Source of the DNA: a virus
IMG/VR virus record: IMGVR_UViG_3300037840_000077
Span: 1 to 40,233 of that record
Length of the DNA: 40,233 bases
Reading direction: 5' to 3' (one strand)
Position 1 is the first letter of the stretch; the number at the start of each line of letters is the position of its first letter. A model generated the notes under the pieces. It saw only the letters and a program-made list of their open reading frames with translations, did no database searches and was not told the DNA's origin. Positions 6,150 through 13,265 of the stretch are shown here, piece after piece. A program made the translations under genes and the position numbers.

Positions 6150-6949
6150 TCGAGAAAGTCTTGAAGTTCCACGAGGTCACGGTGCGGCTCCTGGTGCCCG
6201 AGGGGACGGACTTGCCGCTGTTCGAGGCGCAGGTCAAGCAGCGGCTCACGCCGACGTCTCAGGGCGGCATCGAAGACCTCACCGTCACGGTGGACGAGCC
6301 GCCAGCGCAGAAGGCGGTCAACATGAACTCAATCCCAATGGCTGATCCGGTGCCCGCGCCTCCGGTCGTTAGCGGAGGGGAGTCGCTGCGGGAGCGGCTG
6401 CGAACGGTGTGGGCCACCGATACACGCGCAATCTCGCCGCAGTTTGAACTGCTCGCCGCCGAGGCCCAGGCAGCCGTGGACGCTCGTGAGGCGCGGAGAC
6501 AGAACGACAACGGGTGGAGGGCATACGGCGCAACAGTTGAATTGCTTAGGAAGGCGGACGCCGAGCGCGATGAGGCGCTAGCGCACGCCGCGAAGGTAGA
6601 GACAGCGAGAAACCATTCCATCGCTGAGGTCGGCAAGCTCTACAAGGATCTGACAACGGTACAGGCGACAAACTCGCTGAACGTGGCGTCGCTCAAGAGT
6701 GCGCAGGCCGAGCGCGACCAGTACCGGGTCGCGCTCAAGGCTCTGGTGGAGGCGCTGCCGAAGTGTGACGTTGATGAGTGCAACTCCACCGCAATACACC
6801 ACAGCGTCATGGGGGCCTCGCGGGGGACGTGGTATTGCGACAAGCACGCCGGAGACGACCACTTCATGGTCCTAACGATATGGCCCTACGCTCCCGCCCT
6901 GCGCCGCTGCCTGGAACTGCTCAAGGGTGAGGAAGGGGAGAGGACATGA
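6146..6949 (+). CDS. Coiled-coil protein with C-terminal Cys/His site
   Basis: 267 residues. Residues 1-52 form a small alpha/beta domain (VTVRLLVPEGTDLPLFEAQVKQRL, then DLTVTVDEP). A Pro/Val-rich linker leads to GGES and a long coiled coil (about 80-215: LLAAEAQAAVDAREARRQ, AERDEALAHAAKVE, LKSAQAERDQYRVALKALVEAL). The end has CDVDEC, His-rich THH-like spacing and CDKH, a likely zinc site, then RRCLELLKG. The middle matches the paralogous segment in the gene starting at 4313, including 15- and 17-bp exact DNA identities. Function is unknown. Overlaps on both sides are ATGA. Confidence 0.65.
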   Translation: MIEKVLKFHEVTVRLLVPEGTDLPLFEAQVKQRLTPTSQGGIEDLTVTVDEPPAQKAVNMNSIPMADPVPAPPVVSGGESLRERLRTVWATDTRAISPQFELLAAEAQAAVDAREARRQNDNGWRAYGATVELLRKADAERDEALAHAAKVETARNHSIAEVGKLYKDLTTVQATNSLNVASLKSAQAERDQYRVALKALVEALPKCDVDECNSTAIHHSVMGASRGTWYCDKHAGDDHFMVLTIWPYAPALRRCLELLKGEEGERT

Positions 6950-7182
6950 GCGATGACGATACGCCCGTGCTTGGAATCGCTGCGGCGTTCCTGCTGATTG
7001 GCGTTGTGATCGGCCTCAAGGCATGTCCTGATCCTCGCCTGCCGCGCTCGCTTGAGATCGGTGTGTGCCGCTCGGTCACCGAAGTAGACGCAGCGAAGGC
7101 CACGGGCTGGAAGTGGGACGCGACACGCGAATGCTGGCTGCCGCTCGCTGGCGCGAGCGAGGGGGAGGGAGGGGAGAAGTGA
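6946..7182 (+). CDS. Small membrane-anchored protein
   Basis: 78 residues. After an acidic start (MSDDD) comes one membrane span, about residues 8-24 (VLGIAAAFLLIGVVIGL), then a soluble tail with three Cys and the aromatic segment ATGWKWDATRECWLP. This suggests an inner-membrane protein of the early region. Role unknown. ATGA overlap upstream, GTGA overlap downstream. Confidence 0.6.
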   Translation: MSDDDTPVLGIAAAFLLIGVVIGLKACPDPRLPRSLEIGVCRSVTEVDAAKATGWKWDATRECWLPLAGASEGEGGEK

Positions 7183-7580
7183 GAATCGCCATCACGGGTG
7201 GCCGAGACCACCAGCCGACCGACCTAGAACTTGAACAACTAGTGGCCATCGTCCTGCGTGAAATGGACGACAACGAAGTGGAGATTCTGCACGGTGACTG
7301 TCGCGGCGTTGACCGAATCGCCGCCGAGCGCGGGCTGGACATGGAGCCCACCGACAAGAGCTACAAGGTCTACGTGCCCGGCCTTAGCGGGACACTCGGC
7401 CACGGAAGCCCCACCGGCAAGTTCTACTTCCAGCACCTGAGCGCCGAGCAGCGGACGCGGTTTGTCGAGTTGGTGAACAGCGGCACGGTCAAGGCGTGCT
7501 TCTACGTCACTCCGTTCTTCATGCAGCGGCTTCCCGCTCAGCCGAGCAGCGAAGCCCCAGGAAGGGAGGAGAAACCGTGA
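7179..7580 (+). CDS. SLOG-fold (DUF2493/YspA-like) nucleotide-binding protein
   Basis: 133 residues. The start RIAITGGRDHQ and the later ILHGDCRGVDRIAAERG are the two glycine-rich signatures of the SLOG superfamily (DUF2493/YspA and relatives), which usually bind nucleotides or related ligands. No effector domain is fused to it. Stand-alone phage SLOG proteins are usually uncharacterised. SLOG domains act as signal sensors in some defence systems, and an Acb2-like sponge is encoded in the same operon, so a ligand-binding counter-defence role is conceivable. That link is inference. The GTG start overlaps the previous TGA. Confidence 0.65.
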   Translation: MRIAITGGRDHQPTDLELEQLVAIVLREMDDNEVEILHGDCRGVDRIAAERGLDMEPTDKSYKVYVPGLSGTLGHGSPTGKFYFQHLSAEQRTRFVELVNSGTVKACFYVTPFFMQRLPAQPSSEAPGREEKP

Positions 7581-7786
7581 GGCAATGGCTCCGAGTGTGG
7601 TGGCACTGCGCAACGAGGCTGCACCAGAAGGCGACCTCCTACGACCGCTACCGCATTCCGCGCAGGGTTCACTTCTGCGGGAACTGCGATGCGGTTGACC
7701 CAGTCTTTGACCGAGAGGCCGAGCGGTGTAGGGCGGCCCGCAATCATTGGGCACATCTGGCCGAGATGCGAAAGGAAAGGCCATGA
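7577..7786 (+). CDS. Hypothetical protein, 69 residues
   Basis: A basic, Trp/Arg/His-rich protein (MRQWLRVWWHCATRLHQKA) with one CxxC (CGNC) and a charged C-terminal helix (DREAERCRAARNHWAHLAEMRKE). It could bind a metal through CGNC with nearby His or Cys, or bind nucleic acid. No family is recognised. GTG start overlaps the previous stop, and the stop overlaps the next ATG. Confidence 0.55.
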   Translation: MRQWLRVWWHCATRLHQKATSYDRYRIPRRVHFCGNCDAVDPVFDREAERCRAARNHWAHLAEMRKERP

Positions 7787-7878
7787 TCGAGATTGGTCCA
7801 CACCTCGCCGACGCGGTTTGCGTAGTCGCCATCGCCATCGCGGCGGCCATCTACTTCTGGAGGGTAACGCGCCGATGA
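7783..7878 (+). CDS. Tiny single-span membrane protein
   Basis: A 31-codon frame bounded on both sides by ATGA overlaps (7783 and 7875), so it fits exactly between its neighbours. After MIEIGPHLAD comes one hydrophobic span (AVCVVAIAIAAAIYFW), then RVTRR. The acidic N-end and basic C-end predict C-in topology. An AAAGGAAAGG ribosome site precedes the ATG. Function is unknown. Confidence 0.6.
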   Translation: MIEIGPHLADAVCVVAIAIAAAIYFWRVTRR

Positions 7879-8258
7879 TCGACCTCGACACTGTGCGCGC
7901 TATCCGCGACGGCGCCACTGCCGAACGCGACCCCGTAGACGACGTGCAAGACCTCTGCGACCTCGCCCTGGCCCAAGCGGCAGAACTGGAGGAGCTACGA
8001 AACCCTGGCTTCCTGCCACCAAACGACCGGATGATGCTCGGCTATCTGCGAGAGCAGGCGGACATCATGGTCCCCGCTTACCACGAGATGAAGGCCGCTT
8101 TGATGGCGCTCGTTCAGAAGCTCTACCTCACCGAGAAGGCGTTGAGCGGCCTGTACGGCCTCGCCTACGCGCACGGCATGAGCTACTCCGGCCCCACCTA
8201 CCGCGACGAGATCCAAGCCGCCGAAAAGCTGCTCGGCATGGAGGAAAGTGAGCGATGA
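7875..8258 (+). CDS. Hypothetical helical protein, 127 residues
   Basis: Largely alpha-helical. The acidic N-terminal half (ERDPVDDVQDLCDLALAQAAELEEL) is followed by a helical body (LREQADIMVPAYHEMKAALMALVQKLYL) and an end with GLAYAHGMSYSGPTYRDEI. No family is recognised. It sits in the overlap chain (ATGA both sides). Confidence 0.6.
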   Translation: MIDLDTVRAIRDGATAERDPVDDVQDLCDLALAQAAELEELRNPGFLPPNDRMMLGYLREQADIMVPAYHEMKAALMALVQKLYLTEKALSGLYGLAYAHGMSYSGPTYRDEIQAAEKLLGMEESER

Positions 8259-8623
8259 GCGAGCCGCTTAGTGTCGAAATGGTCAGGTCCTTGATGGGCG
8301 AGACAGCCGCAGACGCGCTCATGCGAGAGCGGATGGGGTGGTTGCGAGAAGTAGCCTTAGCCAACACACAGATCAAGGAGTTGGAGGCACAGCTAGCCGA
8401 AGCGCGAGCAGCAGCGGTGAAGTGGAGCTACGACCTGGAGGGGGCGCCGAAGGGCGAGTGGGTGATCGCGGCGACGAGATCAACCTTGCGCGGTCACGAG
8501 CCCGGCACGCTGGCTATAGCAGTGAGCCACCACAAGCCGCAGTGGTGGTACGGATGGGGGGACTTGTTTGCATGGGCCGCCCTCCCAGCGCCCCCACTAG
8601 CACCAGAGGAGCGGGAGCCGTGA
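8255..8623 (+). CDS. Hypothetical protein with DUF551-like C-terminus
   Basis: 122 residues. The N-terminal half is a coiled-coil-like helix (REVALANTQIKELEAQLAEARAAAV). The C-terminal half reads KGEWVIAATRS, then AVSHHKPQWWYGWGDLFAWAALPAPP. This vaguely resembles the DUF551-type phage domain, which ends in a His/Trp motif and LPxPP. The resemblance is weak and the domain has no known role. ATGA overlap upstream, GTGA downstream. Confidence 0.55.
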   Translation: MSEPLSVEMVRSLMGETAADALMRERMGWLREVALANTQIKELEAQLAEARAAAVKWSYDLEGAPKGEWVIAATRSTLRGHEPGTLAIAVSHHKPQWWYGWGDLFAWAALPAPPLAPEEREP

Positions 8624-8961
8624 GCAAGATTCCCGCACCGCTCTCGGAAGGCGAGGAATTGCTCGCCCTTGAGCTCAAGGTAGCCAAGTGGCCTCCTCCG
8701 GTGCGGGAGTATCGCTTCTGTGAGGGGAGGAAGTGGCGTTTCGATTTCTCGTGGGTTGACATTCTCCTGGCAGTAGAGGTGCAAGGCGGTACGCAGTGGG
8801 GAAAGTCAGACCACAGCAAGGGAGCAGGAATCGAACGAGACTACGAAAAGCTCAACACCGCCCAACTCCTGGGCTGGACCGTCTTGCAGTTCAGTACCGC
8901 AATGGTCAAGGATGGCCGTGCCATCCAAACACTCAGCCGTATCTTTGAAAAGGAGACGTAA
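8620..8961 (+). CDS. PD-(D/E)XK nuclease, resolvase-like
   Basis: 113 residues. The core YRFCEGRKWRFDFSW, LAVEVQGG, GAGIERDYEKLNTAQLLGW and VLQFSTAMVKDG is the typical small phage PD-(D/E)XK nuclease related to Vsr/DUF559 and Holliday-junction-resolvase-like enzymes. Asp42 in FDF and Glu53 in VEVQ are the probable metal ligands, with Gln55 at the usual Lys position. It would resolve branched DNA made by replication and recombination before packaging. GTG start overlaps the previous stop. Confidence 0.75.
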   Translation: MSKIPAPLSEGEELLALELKVAKWPPPVREYRFCEGRKWRFDFSWVDILLAVEVQGGTQWGKSDHSKGAGIERDYEKLNTAQLLGWTVLQFSTAMVKDGRAIQTLSRIFEKET

Positions 8962-9600
8962 ATGGGAAACCTCTCGACGCTGTTGCTCGCTTCTGGTGTT
9001 TCGCCTCTCGTCAAGCTGACGGACGGCAAGCTCCAGACCTTCTGGCGCATCCGTACCGGCTCCGGCATCGGCACCATGTACGGTGAGCTCACTGACGGCA
9101 ACCACCTGCACGACGGCGGGACTGGAACCGAGATCGCCGCGGCCCTCGATGCCCGCTATGGCAGCGGAGCGGGCGAACAGGCAGGGACGGGAGCGGGCGA
9201 GGCCGGAAACATCGACCTCTCGCCGCTCTATCAGGCCAACGGGTGGGCCTTCCCGGTCTCCTCGGAGGACACCGAGGACGTGCAAATGATCGTGGGGGCC
9301 TTCGCCTGGGCACAGGCAGCCATCGCCAAGCTCCCGGCTTCCAATGCTCCGGCTCCGGTCGGTCCTCCGCCTCCCGCAACGCCTCCCGGTCCGTCTCTCC
9401 CGGCTCCCACCGACAACGAGACGCTGGTGGCGGCCTATGAGCACTCCGCATGGCTGGGTGTGCGCCCGGCAATCCTCAAGGCGCACGGCGTCGTCGGTCC
9501 CGGCGTGCGGACTGCCATCTTCAACGGCTTCCAGGGGCTGCTCACTGCGGCTGCGGAAGATGGCCTCATCAACGAAGACGGTTCGGTCAACGCGTCATGA
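8962..9600 (+). CDS. Hypothetical protein with Pro-rich linker
   Basis: 212 residues. Residues 1-75 look globular (SPLVKLTDGKLQTFWRIRTG, GELTDGNHLHDGGTGTEIA). A Gly/Ala stretch, a helix (DVQMIVGAFAWAQAAIAKLP) and a Pro-rich linker (APVGPPPPATPPGPSLPAP) follow, and the last 65 residues are globular again (AAYEHSAWLGVRPAILKAHG). Function is unknown. The start ATG has AAGGAG upstream and follows the previous stop directly. Confidence 0.6.
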   Translation: MGNLSTLLLASGVSPLVKLTDGKLQTFWRIRTGSGIGTMYGELTDGNHLHDGGTGTEIAAALDARYGSGAGEQAGTGAGEAGNIDLSPLYQANGWAFPVSSEDTEDVQMIVGAFAWAQAAIAKLPASNAPAPVGPPPPATPPGPSLPAPTDNETLVAAYEHSAWLGVRPAILKAHGVVGPGVRTAIFNGFQGLLTAAAEDGLINEDGSVNAS

Positions 9601-9875
9601 TCGCCGGAGCTATTCTCATTCTCGCAACCGCCGTCATGGTCGAGCCGCCCGTACAGTGCTCGGCCCCGACGGCAACCATCCTCTTTCTCGATGACGGACA
9701 GGACCTGGCCCATGTCCCCGTCATCTGCCCTGCCCGCATGGCCTGCGAGTGCCAGGAGCTGGCAAACCGCAAGGCCAAGGTACTCGTCAATGGGCGCCTC
9801 GAGATGTTCAACACGGTTGCCGCTCCCCTCGTGGGCTTCGAGGTCCACGTCCAGCGGCTCACGTTGGCGCCATGA
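9597..9875 (+). CDS. Small exported protein
   Basis: 92 residues. The N-terminus (MIAGAILILATAVMVEPPVQC) is a short signal-peptide-like hydrophobic segment. The rest looks periplasmic or extracytoplasmic: CSAPTATILFLDDG, then CPARMACECQEL with paired Cys that could form disulphides. It is the last rightward gene before the convergent late genes. It is not recognised; a spanin-like role is possible from position only. ATGA overlap with the gene before. Confidence 0.5.
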   Translation: MIAGAILILATAVMVEPPVQCSAPTATILFLDDGQDLAHVPVICPARMACECQELANRKAKVLVNGRLEMFNTVAAPLVGFEVHVQRLTLAP

Positions 9876-9898
9876 GGTGGACGGCTGTGGTGCACCAA

Positions 9899-10492
9899 CT
9901 ACGGAGGACTGATCTTGACGACCGCCAGCAGCTCCGCTCGGCCGTCGAACTTCTGGCCCGCGTAGCTGCCTCGCACATCAGCCTGCCAGGTGATCTTGCC
10001 GGTACGGAAAAGTTCCTTGCCGGCAAGCACCGTCCCTCCAGTCCCGCCTGTGCCGTAGGTCACACCCCCACCCACGAGCCACGGCCCTCCCCATTGCAGG
10101 AAGGGCTGGGGCGCTTCGTAGACCGTGAACACCGGAGAGCCGTCCGGCTTCAAGTCAACCGTGGCGTGACCGTAGACCGGCCGCTTGGCGGTTCCCACCT
10201 CCCAGATCCCCAGGCGCTTGTCCTCTTTGGGGGCTGGAGTGACGCCAAAGTCCGCCTGAGCTTTTTTTTCTTCTGCCGGGGTAGGAGACAAAACCGTGAC
10301 GGGCACTTGGACCGTGCGGGTCCGCCACTTGGTGACCACCTTGGGCATGGGGGCCACGTAGGGCGCCCTGGGAGTCGGCCGCTTCAGGATGGAGAACGGG
10401 TCCAGCGCCTGAAGTCCTCCGTACCAGGAGACCGCAGCGAAGCCAATGGCAAAGAGAACCGCTCCCACCACCACGTAGACGGTCAACCGCAC
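9899..10492 (-). CDS. Membrane-anchored lysis-region protein
   Basis: 197 residues, last gene of the late block. One N-terminal span (about residues 4-24: TVYVVVGAVLFAIGFAAVSWY) is followed by a Pro/Lys-rich region and a C-terminal domain with GIWEVGTAKRPVYGHATVDL, FLQWGGPWLVGGGVTYG and ELLAVVKI, which looks like beta-strand. It sits just downstream of the holin candidate and endolysin. There is no long periplasmic coiled coil of a classical i-spanin. Start is GTG with no clear ribosome site, so it probably depends on coupling to the gene before it. An A8 run lies in the Lys-rich part. Confidence 0.6.
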   Translation of the reverse strand: MRLTVYVVVGAVLFAIGFAAVSWYGGLQALDPFSILKRPTPRAPYVAPMPKVVTKWRTRTVQVPVTVLSPTPAEEKKAQADFGVTPAPKEDKRLGIWEVGTAKRPVYGHATVDLKPDGSPVFTVYEAPQPFLQWGGPWLVGGGVTYGTGGTGGTVLAGKELFRTGKITWQADVRGSYAGQKFDGRAELLAVVKISPP

Positions 10493-10509
10493 CGCCAGGG
10501 AGGGGAGAG

Positions 10510-10920
10510 TCAGGGGGGGCCTTCCGTCGTGACGGTGGTCGTGGTGGTCGCTGCCCCAACGGATGGAACGACGGCTCCGCTTGCCACCTGGGCAGTCGCC
10601 TGCACCTGAGCCATGACCACCTTGGCCTTGAGGCGCCCGCGGTAGCCGCGGTAGGTGAGCAGCGAGCCGAGCATGATCGACAGGATGGTGGCGATGACCG
10701 CTCCATTGTCCTTGAAGAAGGCGTGCGGGTCATGGATGGCGTCCATGGCTGCTCCCACCAGGATCACGAGAGACAGCCCGCAGGGCCAGATCCAACCCGG
10801 AGGACCGGCCACGAAGAGGCCCTGATCCACGTCGGGATCGGGGACGGTGGCCGCCTGCGTCGCCTCCGCCGTTGGAGGCAGGATCTTCTCGGCCACCTTG
10901 AAGAGACCGGCGAAGCTCAC
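10510..10920 (-). CDS. Holin candidate, two membrane spans
   Basis: 136 residues. There are two hydrophobic spans: about 46-60 (CGLSLVILVGAAMDA) and about 73-90 (GAVIATILSIMLGSLLTYR), followed by the basic RGYRGRLKAK and a low-complexity Thr-rich tail. The two spans, basic region and place directly after the GH24 endolysin gene make it the best holin candidate here. There is no close named family. The GTG start overlaps the stop of a 14-codon mini-ORF that has a strong ribosome site. Confidence 0.6.
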   Translation of the reverse strand: MSFAGLFKVAEKILPPTAEATQAATVPDPDVDQGLFVAGPPGWIWPCGLSLVILVGAAMDAIHDPHAFFKDNGAVIATILSIMLGSLLTYRGYRGRLKAKVVMAQVQATAQVASGAVVPSVGAATTTTTVTTEGPP

Positions 10921-10961
10921 AGGAACACCACGAGACAGGCGATGACTAGGCGCTTTGCCAC
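10917..10961 (-). CDS. 14-codon hydrophobic mini-ORF between endolysin and holin
   Basis: GTG at 10961 begins MAKRLVIACLVVFL, and its TGA overlaps the GTG of the holin candidate (GTGA). A near-perfect Shine-Dalgarno (GGAGGTG, spacing about 5) precedes it inside the 3' end of the endolysin gene, whereas the holin start itself has a poor ribosome site. It may be a translational-coupling leader, a minimal membrane peptide, or the remnant of a longer gene. The length is too short for composition to prove coding, so the support is the ribosome site and the overlap. Confidence 0.4.
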   Translation of the reverse strand: MAKRLVIACLVVFL

Positions 10962-11500
10962 AGATCCACCTCCGCTTGCCGGCGACGTGCGAGCCCCGGC
11001 ACCACGACAGGGCCTTCGTGATCCCACCTCAGCATCTGGACGGGCACCTGGTCAACGCCATGGGCGAGCATCTGCTGCAATGCCCCCGGCCCCAGGTTGA
11101 ACGTGAAGTCCACGAGAGCCGAGAACTGATTGTCGGTCAAGCCCGGAGGGGCGAGAGTTGCCACGATGCCCTCCGCCCTGCCGAGGTCTTGCTCGAGATA
11201 GGCCTCGGCCGTCGTCGGGGTGATGACTTGGCCCGGGTAGACTCCGGCCGTGTGGCCGTAGCCGATGGTGAGCGTGCCGGTGCCGTCGTTGTAGGCCGTC
11301 AGGACAAGTCCCTCGAACTGTTTGACCATTTCGTAGCCGGCTTTGTTGATGTGCCGCTGAGCCGCAGGCTGCCCGGCAGGTAGAGGCGCAACCAAGATAG
11401 GACCCGTCGGTGGGGAAGGAGACTCCTGCACCCCGGACGGAGGCACGCCCTCCGTCACCTGACCGAGCAGTCTGCGAATCAGCGAGAGTAGCCAGTTCAC
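10946..11500 (-). CDS. GH24 endolysin (T4-type lysozyme)
   Basis: 184 residues. The muramidase domain begins near residue 50: INKAGYEMVKQFEG, then AYNDGTGTLTIGYGHT. Glu63, Asp72 and Thr78 occupy the spacing of T4 lysozyme Glu11, Asp20 and Thr26. The later FSALVDFTFNLG is the conserved helix of the family. It would cut the N-acetylmuramic acid to N-acetylglucosamine bond of peptidoglycan. The first 18 residues (MNWLLSLIRRLLGQVTEG) form an amphipathic, partly hydrophobic helix, followed by a Pro-rich linker of about 30 residues. That could be a membrane-tethering or signal-arrest-type segment, but it is weaker than known ones. The start ATG overlaps the upstream stop. Confidence 0.9.
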   Translation of the reverse strand: MNWLLSLIRRLLGQVTEGVPPSGVQESPSPPTGPILVAPLPAGQPAAQRHINKAGYEMVKQFEGLVLTAYNDGTGTLTIGYGHTAGVYPGQVITPTTAEAYLEQDLGRAEGIVATLAPPGLTDNQFSALVDFTFNLGPGALQQMLAHGVDQVPVQMLRWDHEGPVVVPGLARRRQAEVDLWQSA

Positions 11501-12579
11501 GAGAAGAGCCTGCTAAGGACCGTGAGGGCCGCGTAGAGACAGCCGTGGCTCGAGGCGGCAGCCTGGGCAGCGGTTGGAGGCTTTGGAGCCTCTACGGGGC
11601 CGCCAGCGGCCTGTGGTGGCCATACCTCTGCGTAGGCGTTGCCGCTCCCCAGGCGCCAGGTCAGGCACCCGGCCTTGGGGAGGGGCAGTGTCACGGTCGG
11701 GAACACCTTGGGCTGTGTCGAGGTGTACGTCACCGAATCAGACGCTACCTCGCAATGACCACCGAAGTCCTGCTCCCGAATGCGGCTCGTGGGTGGAGTG
11801 GGCGCCCACTGGAGCGTGCCTCCCACCGTCGACGCAGCCAGGAATGGGGGGGTGTTGTGATTCACCTCGTCGTGGACCACAACCGCCGTTCCGTCCTTGC
11901 CGATCCAGAACTCCACCTCGGTCGCCACCTTCCACGCCGGGTTGACAGCTTGAGCCGAGCGTAGCTTGTCGAGCTCGGGCCGGAGCTGGTAGAGGATCAG
12001 GCTGTCCGGGTTGACGCCCGGCAGGGGGAACTGCGGATCGCCGTTCCACCAGGAGGCAAGCTCATCTATCAGGCCCCGCTGATCCCTGCCCGGTTCGGCG
12101 CTCCTCTGCCCCAGCCACAGGACCCGCTGCGTGCCGTGGTCCCAGGCGGTCCGTAGCCAGAACGAGAAGAGCGCCAGCCATTCGACGGCCAGCCCGGGAA
12201 TCCCAAGGCGCAGACAGAGGAGCGGGAGGGGAAGGTGGAAGCTCCAGTAGACCCGGCTCCCCACCTCGCTCCCCATCCATCCACGACTCGCCTTCTGCTC
12301 CTCGAAAAGAGACTGTGCGGCGGCAGCGGCCCCCGGCTGCTTTGCCAGGACCGCACAGGCCAAGGCGAGCGGCCCCCAATTCTCAGAGCCGCCGTGGCGG
12401 GCAGCCTCGAGGTAGCCGCGGATGGCGGCCGGAGACCACGCGGCGGGGTCGCCCGCAGGCCACCGCTCCCCCCGGTGGAGTTGCACCGAGGGGTCCTTGG
12501 GGTCTGGCATATCCTTCGGGACAGTGACCTCAAGGAGATTCGCCAGCGTACCGAGGAGCTGCTGCTCCGGGTTGTTCAT
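11497..12579 (-). CDS. Unknown protein upstream of the endolysin
   Basis: 360 residues, not recognised. The N-terminal 210 residues are helical (LLGTLANLLEVTVPKDM, AAIRGYLEAARHG, LALACAVLAKQPGAAAAAQSLFEEQ, LRLGIPGLAVEWLALFSFWLRTAW). The C-terminal part is beta-rich (ATEVEFWIGKDGTAVVVHDEVNH, DSVTYTSTQPKVFPTVTLPLP) and ends in an Ala/Pro linker and a hydrophobic tail. It could be a structural or lysis-associated protein. Start ATG is preceded by GAGGAGG (spacing about 10), and the stop overlaps the endolysin ATG. Confidence 0.6.
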   Translation of the reverse strand: MNNPEQQLLGTLANLLEVTVPKDMPDPKDPSVQLHRGERWPAGDPAAWSPAAIRGYLEAARHGGSENWGPLALACAVLAKQPGAAAAAQSLFEEQKASRGWMGSEVGSRVYWSFHLPLPLLCLRLGIPGLAVEWLALFSFWLRTAWDHGTQRVLWLGQRSAEPGRDQRGLIDELASWWNGDPQFPLPGVNPDSLILYQLRPELDKLRSAQAVNPAWKVATEVEFWIGKDGTAVVVHDEVNHNTPPFLAASTVGGTLQWAPTPPTSRIREQDFGGHCEVASDSVTYTSTQPKVFPTVTLPLPKAGCLTWRLGSGNAYAEVWPPQAAGGPVEAPKPPTAAQAAASSHGCLYAALTVLSRLFS

Positions 12580-12608
12580 CGGCGCAATTCCTCCTCAATC
12601 CCCATGTT

Positions 12609-12794
12609 TCACCTCCGCAGAGGTGCGTTGAGACCGAGCGCACCGGCACCACCAACAACGCTAAACACAATGTAGATGCACGCAAGAACAACAATGGCAT
12701 AGACAAACCAGTTGAAAGGAACGGGCACACGCCCCGCCACCCACACCAAAAAAGCAAGAACACAAACTACAACAAACAACCCGATTAGACTCAC
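12609..12794 (-). CDS. Small two-span membrane protein (holin-like)
   Basis: 61 residues, almost entirely two spans: 3-22 (LIGLFVVVCVLAFLVWVAG) and 31-48 (FVYAIVVLACIYIVFSVVGG), with a short basic tail (NAPLRR). Such proteins recur in phage lysis regions; holin activity is plausible but unproven. It is one of several small membrane proteins in this late region. The GTG start overlaps the previous stop (GTGA). Confidence 0.55.
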   Translation of the reverse strand: MSLIGLFVVVCVLAFLVWVAGRVPVPFNWFVYAIVVLACIYIVFSVVGGAGALGLNAPLRR

Positions 12795-13006
12795 GGTGTA
12801 CCTCCTCCATCAAGTTCCTTGTCCTGACGCACGACAAGGCGTTCCAGTTTCCCAATCTTATCTTTCGCCTGGGCAAGGTCTGCCAGCACCTCGGTCAGGC
12901 GGGAGTTCACCAGCACATGGATCTGATCCGCCTTCTTCCCGTTGCGGACACTGACGATCGCTGAAGCCAGCGCCGCAATGGTCGGGACGAGCCACGAGTG
13001 TTCCAT
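12791..13006 (-). CDS. Small membrane-anchored coiled-coil protein
   Basis: 71 residues: MEHSWLVPTIAALASAIVSV forms one N-terminal span, followed by a charged coiled coil (NSRLTEVLADLAQAKDKIGKLERLV). The layout is similar to i-spanin-like or other small phage lysis-region membrane proteins; the coiled coil is too short to call it a spanin with confidence. It overlaps both neighbouring genes by a few bases. Confidence 0.5.
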   Translation of the reverse strand: MEHSWLVPTIAALASAIVSVRNGKKADQIHVLVNSRLTEVLADLAQAKDKIGKLERLVVRQDKELDGGGTP

Positions 13007-13263
13007 CAGCTTGACCCGAGCTTCGCCTCAACCAAGGTGCGCACCGTCGAGGACAGGTGATCGTCCAGAGCACGGATCGCCGGGCCAGCCGTGTAGCACT
13101 GCCACTCCATCAGCGCCTTGATCTCATCGTAGGCGATGAGGCCCGCCAAGTCGAGTTCGTGTAGGGCCTTCTCGCAGGCGAGAGCCGTGTCTGCCAGGGA
13201 GGCCGCTGCGGCCGTGATGGCCCCGCGGTCAATGATGATCTTGGCGTTCGGTGCCTTGGGCAT
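13006..13263 (-). CDS. Small helical protein, 85 residues
   Basis: The frame is open well upstream, but the ATG at 13263 is preferred because GGAGG stands just upstream (GGAGGTAGAA). The protein (start MPKAPNAKIIIDRGAITAAAAS) is helical with two conserved-looking Cys (ALACEKAL, EWQCYTAG). It is not recognised. It belongs to the tight group of small late genes between the internal virion proteins and lysis genes. Extending the start upstream would give a basic low-quality N-terminus antisense in character, so I do not use it. Confidence 0.55.
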   Translation of the reverse strand: MPKAPNAKIIIDRGAITAAAASLADTALACEKALHELDLAGLIAYDEIKALMEWQCYTAGPAIRALDDHLSSTVRTLVEAKLGSS

Positions 13264-13265
13264 TT

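Noticed and set aside
9876-9898. Terminator between the convergent blocks
   Set aside because: Only 23 bp separate the two stop codons, and no hairpin with a T-run could be found.
9749-10609. Rightward 286-codon frame over the convergent junction
   Set aside because: It runs antisense to the late membrane-anchored and holin genes, and its composition is not protein-like.
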